Notes: generated by a model not told the origin, from the letters alone. A DNA stretch of 64,000 bases from Bacteroidota bacterium (GCA_016711805.1 JADJSH010000014.1:1-64000), one strand, 5' to 3'; shown: positions 7,265 to 17,469, counted from the stretch's first letter. Made by a program: numbers and translations.

Positions 7265-9006
7265 ATGATGAATACTAAAACTTTACGAAACTTAAGTCTT
7301 GCTGTTGGTACAACTGCTTTATTAGTTGGTTGCAATGGTTTAGGAAAAATGGTAAAAAAACAATCCACTTTTTCTTATGATGTTAAACCAAATCCATTAG
7401 AAATGCATGGAGATAGCGTAGGCTTTACCGTAACAGGAAAGTATCCTGCTAAGATTTTTGCTAAAAAAGCAACCGTTACTTTAACACCAGTTGTAAAATA
7501 TGCAGGTGGAGAAAAAGCTTTAAAACCAGTAATTTTAGTTGGTGAGAAAGCAACTGATCCAGGTCAAAAAATCAGTTATGAAAAAGGTGGTACTTTTAGC
7601 TACACATCTGAGAAATTTGCTTATGAACCAGCAATGAAAGTTGCTACTGTTGAGTTACGTGCTCAAGGTGTTGTAAAGAAAAAATCAAAAGATTTTACAC
7701 CTGTTAAATTAGGTGACGGTACTGTTGTTACTCCTTTATTAGTGCGTAATGATGAAAAAGGAATTTATGCAAAAGATGCTTTTGTTAAATCTACACCAGT
7801 TAACCAAACAGCAAACGTATATTATTTAGTTAATAAATCGGATGTTCGCGCTAGCGAAATGAAAAGTGATGAGGTTAAAAACTTAAATACTTTTATTAGC
7901 GAAAACATTAATAACGTTTGGTACGAATTCAAAGATATCAATGTATCTGCTTACGCATCTCCAGATGGTGAGTTATCATTAAATGAAAATTTAGCTAAAG
8001 ACCGTGCTAAATCTGGTTCTAAAGCTTTAATGAATGAGTTTAAGAAAAACAAAAACAAAGATCAAAAATTTGGTAAAGAAGAAGCAAACTATGTAACACA
8101 AACTACTGCTGAAGATTGGAATGGATTCAAATCTTTAATGGAAGGTTCTGCTATTGCTGATAAAGATTTAATCTTACGTGTATTAACAATGTACACTGAT
8201 TTAGATCAACGTGAAAAAGAAATCAAAAATTTATCTAAAACTTATACTGAAGTAGCTGATAAAATTTTACCAAAATTACGTCGTTCAGTTTTAACGGTTA
8301 ACGTTAACAAAAAATCTCGTACAGATGAGCAAATCACTAAATTAACAACTACTTTCCCTGATTCTTTATCAGTTGAAGAGATGTTATATGGTGCTACTTT
8401 AACTAATGATGTAAATACTAAAGTGGCTATTTACACTGCTGCTGAGAAAAATATGGTACTGATTGGAGAACATCTAACAACTTAGGTGTGGCTTTATTAA
8501 TGAATAATAAAGTTGCTGAAGCTGGTGAAGCATTTAAACGTGCTGAAGCTAATGCTGCTGGAAACCCAATTGTAATGAATCACATGGGAATTATTGCTGC
8601 TAAAGCAGGTGACCGTAAAAAAGCAATGGAATATTATGACAAAGCAAACGGTGCTGGTCCAGAAGTAAACTACAACAAAGGTATCATGAATGTACGTGAT
8701 GGTAAATATGCTGATGCAGTTTCTAACTTTGGAGATAACAAAGGATTTAACAAAGCATTAGCTGAATTATTAAACGGTAACAATGGTGCAGTAGCAACTA
8801 CTTTAGATAACAGTAATGAAAAAGATATGGCAATGGCTTCTTACTTAAAAGCAGTTGCTGCAGCTCGTAACAATAATACAGCTGACGTTATCTCTAACTT
8901 AAAAACAGCTATCGAAAAAGATGGTTCTTTAAAAGCTTGGGCTAAAGATGATGCAGAGTTCTTAAAATTACGCGACAACGCTGATTTCAAAGGAATGACT
9001 AACTAA
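7265..9006 (+). CDS. TPR-containing OmpA-like lipoprotein, one-base frameshift
   Basis: Reconstructed length is about 580 residues. The N-terminus is a lipoprotein signal (LAVGTTALLVGCNGLG, Cys about 23). Residues about 170-330 resemble an OmpA-like region (VSAYASPDGELSLNENLAKDRA), and the C-terminal third is TPR repeats (LMNNKVAEAGEAFKRAEANA, GDRKKAMEYYDKANG). The first frame ends at 8485, but the second frame reads NNLGVALLMNN from upstream. Restoring one T near 8449-8454 gives YGTDWRTSNNLGVALL, so this is one gene. It is probably an abundant surface lipoprotein, since codon use is strongly biased (TTA, GCT, AAA). A terminator follows. Confidence 0.75.
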
Positions 9007-9024
9007 GATATTGTAATTCTAAAA

Positions 9025-9057
9025 AAGCTCTCTGAAAAATCAGAGAGCTTTTTTTTT
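9025..9057 (+). terminator. intrinsic terminator after TPR lipoprotein
   Basis: An 11-bp perfect stem AAGCTCTCTGA / TCAGAGAGCTT (9025-9035 and 9040-9050) with an AAAA loop precedes an oligo-T run. Confidence 0.88.
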
Positions 9058-9101
9058 GCCTAAAAATCTGTATATTTAAAAACGAAACTTTGTAAATAGT
9101 T

Positions 9102-10349
9102 ATGGCAAAAGTAATTCCGTTTAAAGCAATACGTCCCGAAAATGATAAAGTACATTTAGTGGCCTCCCGATCTGTTGATGGTTATAATTCAGCAGAGCTA
9201 AGAGATAAATTAGCAGGAAACCCCTACTCTTTTTTACATGTCATTAATCCTGATTTTGAAGATGGTATTAAAACAAAACCAGGCTCAAAAGAAAGATTAC
9301 ATAAAGTAAAAAATCACTTTAAAAAATTTGTTACAGAAAAAATATTTTTGCGTGATGAAAGTCCTTGTTATTACCTATACCGACAAGTGAAAGAAGGAAA
9401 TGAATTTATTGGAATAATTGCTTGCACTAGTATTGATGATTATATGAGCGGCGTCATTAAAATACACGAACAAACATTAACCACACGCGAAGAAAAATTA
9501 AAAGATTATTTAGAAGTGTGTGAGTTTAATGCAGAACCTGTTTTATTTTGCTATCCTAATGACGAAGTGATTGATGCTGTATCAGAAGAAATAGCAGCTA
9601 CCCGCCCCGATTACGATTTTACAACCACTGATAAAGTACGACACACAGTTTGGGTAATTAGTTCTCGTAAAACAGTCAAACAAATTGCTGAACGTTTTAC
9701 AGCTATTCCTAATATTTATATTGCCGATGGACATCACCGTTCGGCATCAGCAACATTACTAGGTAAATTAAGACGTAGCACTCGCAAATCATATACTGGA
9801 GAAGAAGCGTTTAATTACTATTTAGGTGTATTTTTTCCAGAGACTCATTTAAAAATATATGATTATAACCGCGTTGTAAAAGATTTAAATGGTTTATCAG
9901 TTGGGCAAATCATACAACAACTAAAAACTAATTTTACGGTTGAAGAAGTAAATGCTGCTGATTTTAAGCCAAACAAAAAACACGAACTATCTATGTATGC
10001 GGATAATAAATGGTATTCATTAAAAGCAAAAGATACGATTTATAATGCTAAGGACCCCATTGATAGTTTGGATGCGGCTATCTTAACCAAATATATTTTA
10101 TCGCCTGTGTTTGATATACATGATTTGAAAACGGATAAACGCATTGGCTTTATTCCTGGTGTACGCGGCAGTAAAGAATTAAAAAAACAAGTAGACGAAG
10201 GTAAAGCAGCTATAGCCTTTGGTTTATATCCTGTAACCATGGAGCATTTAAAATGGATTGCCGATACCAATAATATCATGCCTCCAAAATCTACTTGGGT
10301 TGAGCCTAAGATGCGAAGCGGTTTATTGATTTATAGTTTGGAAGAATAG
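9102..10349 (+). CDS. DUF1015 family protein
   Basis: 415 residues, full length for DUF1015, a cytoplasmic family widespread in anaerobes and Bacteroidota. Family marks are the N-terminal FKAIRPENDKVHLVASR, the NPYSFLHVINPDF motif, the strongly conserved IADGHHRSASA (about residues 207-217) that probably forms an active site, and RIGFIPGVRGS near the C-terminus. In many Bacteroidota it lies beside serine biosynthesis genes, but those are absent here. The enzymatic activity is not established. It has a free-standing start after the terminator. Confidence 0.85.
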   Translation: MAKVIPFKAIRPENDKVHLVASRSVDGYNSAELRDKLAGNPYSFLHVINPDFEDGIKTKPGSKERLHKVKNHFKKFVTEKIFLRDESPCYYLYRQVKEGNEFIGIIACTSIDDYMSGVIKIHEQTLTTREEKLKDYLEVCEFNAEPVLFCYPNDEVIDAVSEEIAATRPDYDFTTTDKVRHTVWVISSRKTVKQIAERFTAIPNIYIADGHHRSASATLLGKLRRSTRKSYTGEEAFNYYLGVFFPETHLKIYDYNRVVKDLNGLSVGQIIQQLKTNFTVEEVNAADFKPNKKHELSMYADNKWYSLKAKDTIYNAKDPIDSLDAAILTKYILSPVFDIHDLKTDKRIGFIPGVRGSKELKKQVDEGKAAIAFGLYPVTMEHLKWIADTNNIMPPKSTWVEPKMRSGLLIYSLEE

Positions 10350-10387
10350 TTTTCAATTAGAAAATTAGTTAATGAGATAATTAGAAA

Positions 10388-10915
10388 ATGTTAGAACAGG
10401 CAAGTGAGATATCAAAAGTAACTATTAATGAAGTTGAATTATTAAGAAACATCAGTGTTCAAACATTTACGGAAACCTTTGCGCATCAAAACTCTGAAAG
10501 TGATATGCGAAAATATGTGTCTGAAAATTTAAGCATTGAACAGTTGAGCAAAGAACTAAACATAAAAGGCTCATCATTTTATTTTTTAAATTTAAACTCC
10601 GACGTCATCGGTTATTTAAAAATCAATACTGGTAAAGCTCAAACAGAACTAAAGAACGACATTTCTCTTGAAATTGAACGCATCTATATAAAACATGAAT
10701 TTCATGGTAAAAATATAGGCAAACAACTTCTTGACAAAGCCATTGAAATTGCTAAAGAACATCATTACCAATATATTTGGCTAGCTGTTTGGGAACTCAA
10801 TTTAAAAGCCATTGCATTCTATAAAAAACATAACTTTGTAGAGTTTGACAAACATATCTTTAAATTAGGTGATGACGAACAGATTGATATTATGATGAAA
10901 ATGAACTTAAATTAA
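10388..10915 (+). CDS. GNAT family N-acetyltransferase
   Basis: 175 residues with the GNAT fold. The acetyl-CoA loop HEFHGKNIGKQLLDKAIE follows the R/Q-x-x-G-x-G/A pattern at about residues 99-115, then comes WLAVWELNLKAIAFYKKHNF, the usual motif B. The N-terminus (TFTETFAHQNSE) resembles the PaiA/Bls-type GNATs acting on polyamines or small amines. Cytoplasmic. It ends one base before yggS, suggesting a DUF1015-GNAT-YggS transcript. Confidence 0.85.
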   Translation: MLEQASEISKVTINEVELLRNISVQTFTETFAHQNSESDMRKYVSENLSIEQLSKELNIKGSSFYFLNLNSDVIGYLKINTGKAQTELKNDISLEIERIYIKHEFHGKNIGKQLLDKAIEIAKEHHYQYIWLAVWELNLKAIAFYKKHNFVEFDKHIFKLGDDEQIDIMMKMNLN

Positions 10916-10916
10916 T

Positions 10917-11567
10917 ATGTCTATTTCCGAAAACATAAAACACATTCACTCTCAAATTCCAGAGAACGTTACATTAATTGCGGTATCTAAAACAAAACCC
11001 ACCGAGATGCTTTTAGAAGCATATGAGGCTGGTCAACGACATTTTGGAGAGAATTATGTGCAAGAGTTAGTTGACAAAGAAGCTCAATTGCCAAAAGATA
11101 TACACTGGCATTTTATAGGTCATTTACAAAGTAATAAAGTAAAATACATTGCTCCATTTGTATATTTAATTCATGGGGTGGATAGCTTTAGCTTATTGAA
11201 AGAAATAAACAAACAAGCTCAGAAAAACAATCGTGTGATTGATTGCTTGTTGCAAATTTATATTGCGCAAGAAGAAACCAAATTTGGCTTAGACTTTAAA
11301 GAAGCTTTAGATATTTTAAACTCGACAGAATTTAAAGAATTGAAAAACATTGCTATCAAAGGCTTTATGGCCATGGCTTCTAATACCGAAAAGGAAGTAC
11401 AAATTAGAGCAGAATTTAAATCTTTAAAAGAGTTTAGCAAGCAATTTCCTAATTATAGCGTCCTAAGTTTTGGAATGAGTGGCGACTATTTATTAGCTAT
11501 AGAAGAAGGTTCAACAATGATAAGAGTTGGCAGTAGTATTTTTGGAGAAAGAAATTACACGAAGTAA
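10917..11567 (+). CDS. YggS family PLP homeostasis protein
   Basis: 216 residues, a single-domain alanine-racemase-like TIM barrel. The PLP lysine is in LIAVSKTKPTEMLLEAYEAG, followed by FGENYVQELVDK, IHWHFIGHLQSNKVKY and the C-terminal FGMSGDYLLAIEEGSTMIRVGSSIFG, all diagnostic for YggS/PLPBP. It maintains free pyridoxal-5'-phosphate and amino-acid balance and has no known catalytic reaction. ATG 10917 follows the GNAT stop by one base. Confidence 0.93.
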   Translation: MSISENIKHIHSQIPENVTLIAVSKTKPTEMLLEAYEAGQRHFGENYVQELVDKEAQLPKDIHWHFIGHLQSNKVKYIAPFVYLIHGVDSFSLLKEINKQAQKNNRVIDCLLQIYIAQEETKFGLDFKEALDILNSTEFKELKNIAIKGFMAMASNTEKEVQIRAEFKSLKEFSKQFPNYSVLSFGMSGDYLLAIEEGSTMIRVGSSIFGERNYTK

Positions 11568-11584
11568 TTACTTATCCATTTCTT

Positions 11585-12079
11585 TTAAATTTTGGCATAT
11601 AAAGCCACAAAAATAACATCTACTACCACCATAAAAATTAAAAATCCCATAGCAATAGCGGCATTATTACCGCATGGAGGTCCCATCATACTTAAAGAAT
11701 TTTTACCCATAAATATAAAACTAGAGTATGGCAAAATTTCGGCAATAGCATAAATATAAAAGCCTTTTTTGGTTCTATTCCACATTAATAAAACACCTAA
11801 AAAAGAAGCTAAGGTGTATACTAATCCAAGGTATGGTGCCACTTTGCTAAATGGGTTACTTTGCATTTCAATCATTTGGTCTTCCATCTGATCAGCCATC
11901 TCCTCATTTACCGCTCTCACTTGCTCTACATTTTTTTGCATTGCCTCTGGTGTGCTTTGGTAAATTCCCCAAATACCAGACAATAAGCCTAATCCGCACA
12001 TAATAAATGAAAGGATACATAAAACTGTTAAAAATTGAGAACGTTTTGGTTCTTCAAAAGGATTGCTTTCTAAAATCAT
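11585..12079 (-). CDS. membrane protein, paralogue of next gene
   Basis: About 164 residues from ATG 12079 (MILESNPFEEPKRSQFLTVL); the frame is open further upstream but that part looks non-coding. It has four transmembrane helices, an N-terminal soluble lead and an acidic Met-rich loop after helix 1 (EEMADQMEDQMIEMQSNP). The motif RSQFLTVLCILSFI is repeated in the neighbour (RPQFLTVLCILSFI), so the two are tandem duplicates. No function is known. Such proteins are common, unassigned inner-membrane proteins of Bacteroidota. Confidence 0.6.
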   Translation of the reverse strand: MILESNPFEEPKRSQFLTVLCILSFIMCGLGLLSGIWGIYQSTPEAMQKNVEQVRAVNEEMADQMEDQMIEMQSNPFSKVAPYLGLVYTLASFLGVLLMWNRTKKGFYIYAIAEILPYSSFIFMGKNSLSMMGPPCGNNAAIAMGFLIFMVVVDVIFVALYAKI

Positions 12080-12160
12080 TTTAATTTGTTTACTAATTGA
12101 GTCAAAGATAATTGTATTAAATCCTAAATCAAAACCGCTCGTCACGATACCGTTCGAAAT

Positions 12161-12630
12161 TTATTTAAGGTATTTAAAATTCGAAAAATACATTCCTATA
12201 AAGGCAATTGATACAATGACAGAAAAATAAGAACCTGAAATTATATCATAAGTTAAAGCTAAACCATTAATTACTGCATAAATATAAAATCCCCATTTTT
12301 GAAGTTTCCACATTTTAACAACGCCCAATAAAGAGGTCATATACATGATAATTGCTACAGCAACCATCATTAAAAATTTTTGAGGCCCTAAATCCAATAA
12401 TGTTTGTAATGCTTTTGCTGATCTTCGCTAATAGGAGGCATGCCATCAGCACCCACTAATAATTTTTCCAAAACAGAAAAAATAGAACTACTGAAAATCA
12501 ATAATAAAAACAAGCAGAACAATAAAAATCCGCTCCATATAAAACTTAAAATACATAGTACTGTCAAAAACTGAGGTCTTTGTGGCCTTTCATTTTCAAA
12601 TTGATTTTCTGGCGTAATCGTATTTTCCAT
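12161..12630 (-). CDS. membrane protein, paralogue, one-base frameshift
   Basis: Two overlapping frames (12388-12630 and 12161-12397) join if one T is restored in the TTTT run at 12413-12416. That gives ISEDQQKALQTLLDLGPQKFL and a protein of about 156 residues with four helices. Its start MENTITPENQFENERPQRPQ precedes the FLTVLCILSFI motif shared with the downstream paralogue. The body is like the neighbour (WKLQKWGFYIYAV versus WNRTKKGFYIYAI). Unknown function. The break is probably a consensus error. Confidence 0.6.
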
Positions 12631-12707
12631 AATTATTATTTTGTATTGCTAAGGGTAGCTATTATTGAAATAAATAGCTGTATTGATTTTTTATTTTATA
12701 ATACTAT

Positions 12708-13093
12708 TTAAAAAAGCAAAGGTACAAATACTACCAAAAAAAAGAGGATAGTCATCATAACTTCTAATAATATAACCTTACTAGAAATTTCTGTCTTTCT
12801 AATATAATAATAAGTGACAAAAAACAATCTTAAAAAAACTGTGAAACAAAAAATAAATAACATCCAAAGGCATGTTTATTAAATAATTTTCCTTCATTAA
12901 ATTGAAAATGGGTAAAAGAAGAAAATGCTCTTGAAAAGCCACAAGTGGAACAATCTTCACCTGTCATATCTTTTACAATACAACCAATAGGATGATTATT
13001 GGGATAAAAAAAATAGGAATAGCCTAATGCTATTCCTATTAAAATTACAAAAATGAAGTTTACAATAAAGTAAGCGTTATTTTTGTGAGTCAT
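12708..13093 (-). CDS. DUF2752 membrane protein, one-base frameshift
   Basis: The N-terminal 87 residues carry the DUF2752 hallmark GCIVKDMTGEDCSTCGFSRA, a C-x-x-C-G motif in a short loop between transmembrane helices. The frame stops early at 12830. Adding one A to the A7 run at 12832-12838 extends it by a further helix pair (LRLFFVTYYYIRKT onward) to a stop at 12708, giving about 128 residues, the usual family length. Function unknown. In Bacteroidota this family commonly pairs with a small CCC-motif or DUF4190-like membrane protein, as here (2-base spacing). Confidence 0.7.
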
Positions 13094-13095
13094 TT

Positions 13096-13497
13096 TTAGT
13101 GTTGTTGTAAAGAGTCAGCTACTTGTTGAACTGCAGCTTCCATTTCTTGTCTTAATTTAGCTGTATCTAAATTTTCTAAAGCATCTTTTAAATTTTCTAA
13201 TCCTGGCGCTGCTTCTGTAGCAATTTTATTTATTGCGTAGTATTGCCAAGCTGCGATTGATGTACCTACTAATGAACATACTAAACCAGCAATAGCCATA
13301 CCTTTTGCTGCTCCTGCTTTATTTGCTTGAACAATACTAATAATTGATAATACCAATCCGATAATACCTGGAAATATAGCATACATACCTAAGCAAGGTA
13401 CAAATGATACCACTGCAGCTAAAATACCTAATACTAAACCGGCAATTCCTAGTCCTTTTCCTGCTTTTGAATTTGTTGTAGTTGTTGTTTCTTCCAT
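13096..13497 (-). CDS. DUF4190-like small membrane protein
   Basis: 133 residues. A Thr-rich start is followed by glycine-rich hydrophobic helices with the DUF4190-type motif KGLGIAGLVLGILA and the second copy KGMAIAGLVCSLVGT. A C-terminal amphipathic segment (residues about 90-133) is rich in Glu, Leu and Gln. It is encoded 2 bases upstream of the DUF2752 gene on the same strand. The two are probably translated together and may act as one membrane unit; no biochemical role is known. Confidence 0.7.
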   Translation of the reverse strand: MEETTTTTNSKAGKGLGIAGLVLGILAAVVSFVPCLGMYAIFPGIIGLVLSIISIVQANKAGAAKGMAIAGLVCSLVGTSIAAWQYYAINKIATEAAPGLENLKDALENLDTAKLRQEMEAAVQQVADSLQQH

Positions 13498-13641
13498 AAT
13501 GTTCTGTGTTTTTAATTAATTTTTTAAATGATTATTTATACTAAACTAGAAACTTTTTATTGTTTAACCAAAAGTTCAAGCTTTAGTTATTAACAACCGT
13601 CTAAAAAATAACACATTAATAAACTTAAAACTGCCATTCAT

Positions 13642-15360
13642 CTATGAATTCAACTCTATCCATCGTTTATAATTTTTAGAGTTTATGTCCTTCTGTTTAA
13701 GTTTCAATAAGTCAAAATAAGTGGCTGGTTTTGAGCTTTTTACCAATTTTATGGTTTTTAAATACTGGCTAGAAGAAACCGTTAATTCAATATCTGTTTC
13801 TTTAAAATACTGCATCCAATCATTAAAATCATTTTTTAAAGTATAGCCATTTACCGCAATAATTTCATCGCCACTACTTAAACCCGCTTTCCAACTTGGA
13901 GAATAAGGTGCAATTAACGATACTTTTCTATTCAATCCAAAGTCCAAGGTTTTAAAACCATAAAGCGATTCGCAAGATTGTGGACTAGCTGTTTTTACTA
14001 ATTCAACATCAATATAACTCAAGCATTCATTTAAAGGTATTTCAAAATCTTCTGTTCCGTAAACGTATTTATCAAAAAATGGTTTTAATGAAGTCCCAGC
14101 CGCTTTTTCACATAAACTAATAATATCTTTTTCTGAATAACCTTTTTGTTTTTTACCAAAATCGGTATACAATGCTCTGCAAACATCACTTAACCCTTTT
14201 TGATTATTGCTGTGTTTCATGATTAAAGTATCCAACATAAAGGCCACTAAATTTCCTTCATCGTAGATAGAGGTTTTACGATACGGCGCTCCTGGCACAT
14301 AACCATCTAACCAGGTATCCCAACTCGAATGTGCAACTGATAAATTAAAGCGTCCGTAATTATGAAAATGCTTCGTTAAACGCTCCTCTAAAGTGTCAAA
14401 ATACTCTTGAGTATTAAAAACACCGCTCGTTAGCAATAATAAATCGCCATAATAGGATGTAAAGCCTTCATATACATATCCAGTGCGTGCATAATTTTCT
14501 TTAGTGAAGTCGTAAGGCAACATTTCAACCGGGCGAATGTATTTGATATTCCACGTATGAAATAATTCGTGACAAGACACCCCTAAAATATCTTCGTAGG
14601 TTTTTCCTTTGTTCACATTATAACCAGGACCAATAGCTATAACGGTTGATTTTTGATGTTCAACACCATGATAGAACTTGAAAGGTAAAATTTGAAATAA
14701 GAAATGGTATTCATCGGTTGGAATACCTTGCCAAAAATTCAGTTGAGTTTGAGTAAATTTCTTAAAATCTGTTTTAAACTTATCCCAGTCAGGTTTGCAT
14801 TCACCTATAAAATGCAACCAAAATTTAATTCCGTTTACTTCATAAAAATCTGATTGAAGCGCAGCGCTTGCCATAATTGGACTATCCGCTAATTCATCAA
14901 AAGTGGACGCAACAAAATTCTTGTTCACTTTTTTAAGAGAAGTAGCTACTTTATAGTTTTCTGGAATATCTAATTCAACCGTATGTTCTTCTTGCATTCT
15001 AGCAGGAACATATAGACACAAATGAACTGGGTTAACATATAACTGAGTTTCATCGGCATAACAATTACCTGCATTAATTTCGGTAGTATGATAACTATAA
15101 GTGACTTTTATTTTTTTAGCGCCATTCGTTTCAATTACCCATAAATCTTTAGTGGATTTTTGATAAACAAGAGGTTTGTCATTTTCATCAAAAACATCAA
15201 CTCGTTTTACATTTTTAGCAAAATTACCTAATTCGTAACGTCCTGGTCGCCATGCTGGTAATTGAAGTTCAAGGCTTGGAGAAGAAACAGCGTCAATCGT
15301 TAAATCAACATATATATAATGAGATTGAGGGTTTTTGAGGTATAATTTGTAATGAATCAT
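13642..15360 (-). CDS. M61 family metallopeptidase with PDZ domain
   Basis: 572 residues. An N-terminal immunoglobulin-like domain (LPAWRPGRYELGNFAKNV, typical of M61) is followed by a thermolysin-like catalytic domain with zinc motif HELFHTW at about residue 262 and the third ligand in YEGFTSYYGDLLL. A PDZ domain lies at about residues 475-545 (GLSSGDEIIAVNGYTLKN). M61 enzymes are glycyl/alanyl aminopeptidases. No signal peptide is visible, so a cytoplasmic location is likely. All catalytic residues are present. Confidence 0.92.
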   Translation of the reverse strand: MIHYKLYLKNPQSHYIYVDLTIDAVSSPSLELQLPAWRPGRYELGNFAKNVKRVDVFDENDKPLVYQKSTKDLWVIETNGAKKIKVTYSYHTTEINAGNCYADETQLYVNPVHLCLYVPARMQEEHTVELDIPENYKVATSLKKVNKNFVASTFDELADSPIMASAALQSDFYEVNGIKFWLHFIGECKPDWDKFKTDFKKFTQTQLNFWQGIPTDEYHFLFQILPFKFYHGVEHQKSTVIAIGPGYNVNKGKTYEDILGVSCHELFHTWNIKYIRPVEMLPYDFTKENYARTGYVYEGFTSYYGDLLLLTSGVFNTQEYFDTLEERLTKHFHNYGRFNLSVAHSSWDTWLDGYVPGAPYRKTSIYDEGNLVAFMLDTLIMKHSNNQKGLSDVCRALYTDFGKKQKGYSEKDIISLCEKAAGTSLKPFFDKYVYGTEDFEIPLNECLSYIDVELVKTASPQSCESLYGFKTLDFGLNRKVSLIAPYSPSWKAGLSSGDEIIAVNGYTLKNDFNDWMQYFKETDIELTVSSSQYLKTIKLVKSSKPATYFDLLKLKQKDINSKNYKRWIELNS

Positions 15361-15425
15361 AGGATAAATTTAGCTTCTAAATTATATAAAGCATAAGTAA
15401 AAACAAATTATATTTACAGATAATA

Positions 15426-16514
15426 ATGAAGTTAATTATCATATCTATTCTATTATCATTTGCTGGCTTTAGTCAAGTAAATGACTCGTTGTTATATCAA
15501 ATCAAAACTATTGAAAACGATACAGAAAGAGTTAACCAATTATACAAAACCGGTTTTGATATTAGAAATACAGATCCTGAACTATCCTACAAAATTGCAA
15601 CTCTATGTGAAAAAGAAGCCTTAAAAAGTAAGAGTGTCGTGCATCTTGCTAAGAGCAATAATTTATTAGCGCTTTTATTTTACAAAAAAGGAGATTATAC
15701 CAAAGCCCTTCAATATCAAAAAAAATCATTGCAATTAAGTCAGGCTATCAATAACCAATTTTGGATTGCTATTAATCAAGCAAATCTTGGCAATATCTAT
15801 AGTGATATTAATTACCCTAAATTAGCTGAATACTCTTATTTACAATCCTTACAAGCATCTAACCAAACAGGAAATACACTTCAAATTGCTCGTTGCTTAA
15901 TTAATATTGGCGTTTTAAAACATGAACAAAAAGAATTTAATGCTGCGATTAAGCAATTTGAAGAGGCAATGAAATATGCCAATGACATAGGTAACCAAGA
16001 ATTAATGGCTGATTGTTATAACAATATAGGCACCATGTTGAGAGAGCAACATAAATTAGATAGTGCCTTGTTATATTTAGAAGAAGGATTAAAAATAAGA
16101 CAGTTAATTGATAACGAATTTGAACTGGCAGATAGCTATAATAATATTGCGATGGTGTATGTTTTACAAAAAAACTTTAATCAGGCGTCAAACTATATTT
16201 TATTAGCTAATGATATTTGTTCAAGATATCAATATCCAGAGGCATTAGTTGAGTTATATCAAACACAATCTGAATTTTATGAAGCTCAACAAAATTTTGA
16301 ACAAGCAAATATTTTCCTCAAAAAATATTATACTTTAAAAGATAGTTTACAGCAAATAGACCAAGAAAATAAAGATTTGATATTTATTGATGAAGAAATT
16401 TCCTTGAAAAGTAAAAATCATAGCACTTCAAATACCTCAAACAATTGGTTATTATTTCCTTTAATCATATTACTAATTGGTATTCCTTTATTTTTAATCC
16501 GTTATAAAAGATGA
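15426..16514 (+). CDS. TPR protein with C-terminal membrane anchor
   Basis: 362 residues. Signal peptide MKLIIISILLSFAGFSQ, then about seven TPR repeats (for example KKGDYTKALQYQKKSLQL, EFNAAIKQFEEAMKYAND, LDSALLYLEEGLKI), and a single transmembrane helix near 340-358 ending in LIRYKR. This is the periplasmic sensor half found in Bacteroidota TPR histidine kinases and regulators, but no kinase or DNA-binding domain follows. The stop overlaps the next start (ATGA), so it is coupled to the SUI1 gene. The partner is unknown. Confidence 0.75.
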   Translation: MKLIIISILLSFAGFSQVNDSLLYQIKTIENDTERVNQLYKTGFDIRNTDPELSYKIATLCEKEALKSKSVVHLAKSNNLLALLFYKKGDYTKALQYQKKSLQLSQAINNQFWIAINQANLGNIYSDINYPKLAEYSYLQSLQASNQTGNTLQIARCLINIGVLKHEQKEFNAAIKQFEEAMKYANDIGNQELMADCYNNIGTMLREQHKLDSALLYLEEGLKIRQLIDNEFELADSYNNIAMVYVLQKNFNQASNYILLANDICSRYQYPEALVELYQTQSEFYEAQQNFEQANIFLKKYYTLKDSLQQIDQENKDLIFIDEEISLKSKNHSTSNTSNNWLLFPLIILLIGIPLFLIRYKR

Positions 16515-16852
16515 GTAAAAAAGATAAAACAAGAGTTAATGTAGTTTATTCTACAAATCCTAATTTCAGTTATGAAAATGAGGAAGAAACTAACCATGAT
16601 ACATTACCACCACAACAACAAAATTTAAAATTGTTTTTAGACCGAATTGGTGGCGGGAAACTCGTAACACGTATTAGTGGTTTTGTTGGAACTGAAAACG
16701 ATTTAAATGATTTAGCAAAAACACTCAAACAAAAATGTGGCGTTGGAGGTAATGCTAAAGACGGAAATATTTTGATTCAAGGAGATAACCGCGACAAACT
16801 ATTAGACCTATTAACCAAAGCGAACTACAAAGCCAAAAAAGCAGGAGGTTAA
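16511..16852 (+). CDS. translation initiation factor SUI1/eIF1-like protein
   Basis: 113 residues. The C-terminal 70 residues are a SUI1/eIF1 fold (LVTRISGFVGTENDLNDLAK, QKCGVGGNAKDGNILIQGDN, close to the YciH family). The N-terminal 40 residues are polar and probably disordered. Bacterial homologues bind the 30S subunit and may influence start-codon choice. It overlaps the preceding TPR gene by 4 bases. Confidence 0.88.
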   Translation: MSKKDKTRVNVVYSTNPNFSYENEEETNHDTLPPQQQNLKLFLDRIGGGKLVTRISGFVGTENDLNDLAKTLKQKCGVGGNAKDGNILIQGDNRDKLLDLLTKANYKAKKAGG

Positions 16853-16929
16853 TTTAAACTGTAATTTTTACAAATAATTGAATTATAGAGTAAAAATCCC
16901 GATATTAGAAACTCTAAAACTAAACCACT

Positions 16930-17454
16930 ATGAACGCACTTGTTGAAATTTTAAAAATCATGATTCCTGCCGGAGCAGTTTTTGCAGCGGCCTATTTTTT
17001 AGTTAAACGTTTTTTAGATAATGATCAAAAAAGACGTGAACACGAATTAAAAAAAACAACGCTTGGAACCATCACTCCATTAAAAATTCAAGCCTTTGAA
17101 AGAATTGTTATTTATTTAGAACGCATTAATCCAAATAGCCTAGTAATTCGTGTTAACAAAAATGGTATGTCTGCTCGTCAGTTACATATGGAATTAGTAA
17201 ATGCTATTAAAACAGAATATGAGCATAACTTATCACAGCAAATTTACTTAACAGCTGGTGCATGGGAATTAGTAAAAACATCTAAAGAAGAAATTATTCA
17301 ATTAGTAAATATTTCATCATCAAAAGTACCAGCTGATGCCAATAGCTCTGAATTAGCTATGATGATTTTGAACATTACCGCTAATCTTGGAAAAAAATTA
17401 CCAAACGATGTAGCGATTGATTATCTTAAAAAAGAAATTGCTCAAATATTTTAA
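16930..17454 (+). CDS. conserved Bacteroidota membrane-anchored protein (DUF7935-like)
   Basis: 174 residues with one N-terminal transmembrane helix (residues about 6-28), a charged linker (DNDQKRREHELKKTT) and a helical cytoplasmic domain with the conserved stretches PLKIQAFERIVIYLERINP and YLTAGAWELVKTSKEEIIQLVN. This is a broadly conserved Bacteroidota family that I associate with the DUF7935 label; function unknown. In this window it directly precedes the methylmalonyl-CoA mutase genes. Confidence 0.65.
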   Translation: MNALVEILKIMIPAGAVFAAAYFLVKRFLDNDQKRREHELKKTTLGTITPLKIQAFERIVIYLERINPNSLVIRVNKNGMSARQLHMELVNAIKTEYEHNLSQQIYLTAGAWELVKTSKEEIIQLVNISSSKVPADANSSELAMMILNITANLGKKLPNDVAIDYLKKEIAQIF

Positions 17455-17469
17455 ATAAAATTTTGTTAG

